In this document: positions 62,829 through 64,000 of the stretch, piece after piece
Layout of the letters: every line of letters starts with the position of its first letter
How positions within the stretch are numbered: position 1 is the first letter of the stretch
Source: Acidobacteriaceae bacterium
Lineage (GTDB): Bacteria; Acidobacteriota; Terriglobia; Terriglobales; Acidobacteriaceae
Length of the DNA stretch: 64,000 bases
Assembly: GCA_003139095.1 (NCBI GenBank)
Contig: PLHW01000056.1
Location: forward strand, 1-64,000
Direction of reading: 5' to 3'
The notes under the pieces: generated by a model
What the model was told of the DNA's origin: nothing
Databases searched by the model: none
Seen by the model: only the letters and a program-made list of their open reading frames with translations
Position numbers and translations under genes: made by a program

Positions 62829-64000
<1,172 letters not shown>

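Overview
The window looks like a chromosomal segment of a soil-type acidobacterium (Acidobacteriota, Terriglobia/Koribacter-like). This is an inference from gene content: two GloVer (TIGR03803-type) repeat proteins, single-domain LuxR-type HTH proteins, zinc-finger anti-sigma factors coupled to ECF sigma factors, TonB-like transducers with Gly/Pro-rich linkers, and many secreted or membrane proteins in a moderately GC-rich background. No rRNA, intact tRNA or CRISPR array is visible. Both ends cut a gene: a secreted hydrolase on the left and enolase on the right.

Layout. 1-8.8 kb is a polysaccharide-degradation locus: a partial secreted alpha/beta hydrolase, a GH92 alpha-mannosidase, a membrane protein with a putative N-terminal DNA-binding domain, and two consecutive genes each encoding two tandem SGNH/CE12-like esterase domains. 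8.8-11.2 kb is accessory: a tRNA-Pro anticodon-arm fragment, a 12-bp tandem duplication, a MITE-like inverted-repeat element and a GloVer protein. 11.5-25.4 kb holds asnA, a TPR protein, a STAS protein, two peptide-type ABC permeases coupled to a CNNM/CorC protein, an ECF sigma/anti-sigma (zf-HC2-DUF4349) pair, a second GloVer protein, uvrB and two overlapping HTH genes. 25.4-33.5 kb holds kdsD, vapBC, mazEF, transketolase, a VOC protein, an aminotransferase and a GT2. 33.9-46.3 kb holds a transglutaminase-like protein, a DUF4242 protein, murI, tonB, ileS, a secreted Ig-like protein, an AT-rich degenerate repeat block, lspA, a lytic transglycosylase and a GAF-like protein. 46.6-58.9 kb holds a second ECF sigma/anti-sigma pair, a YbaK deacylase, a parDE/relBE-like module, two exopolysaccharide-type genes, a dispersed polyamine pathway, a very large TonB-like protein and a Cys-rich lipoprotein. 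59-64 kb holds a D-2-hydroxyacid dehydrogenase, a PPOX protein and an eno-hicB-hicA-gpmI gene string.

How genes work together. PdaD (arginine to agmatine), AguA (agmatine to N-carbamoylputrescine) and AguB (to putrescine) form a complete route, with a deoxyhypusine-synthase-family protein divergent from aguBA as a likely further step. Enolase and iPGM catalyse consecutive glycolytic reactions and flank a HicBA module whose toxin gene overlaps gpmI by 4 nt. Four type II toxin-antitoxin modules occur in 64 kb, two of them between tkt and kdsD. Several minus-strand genes are followed immediately by short simple repeats of three sequence families.
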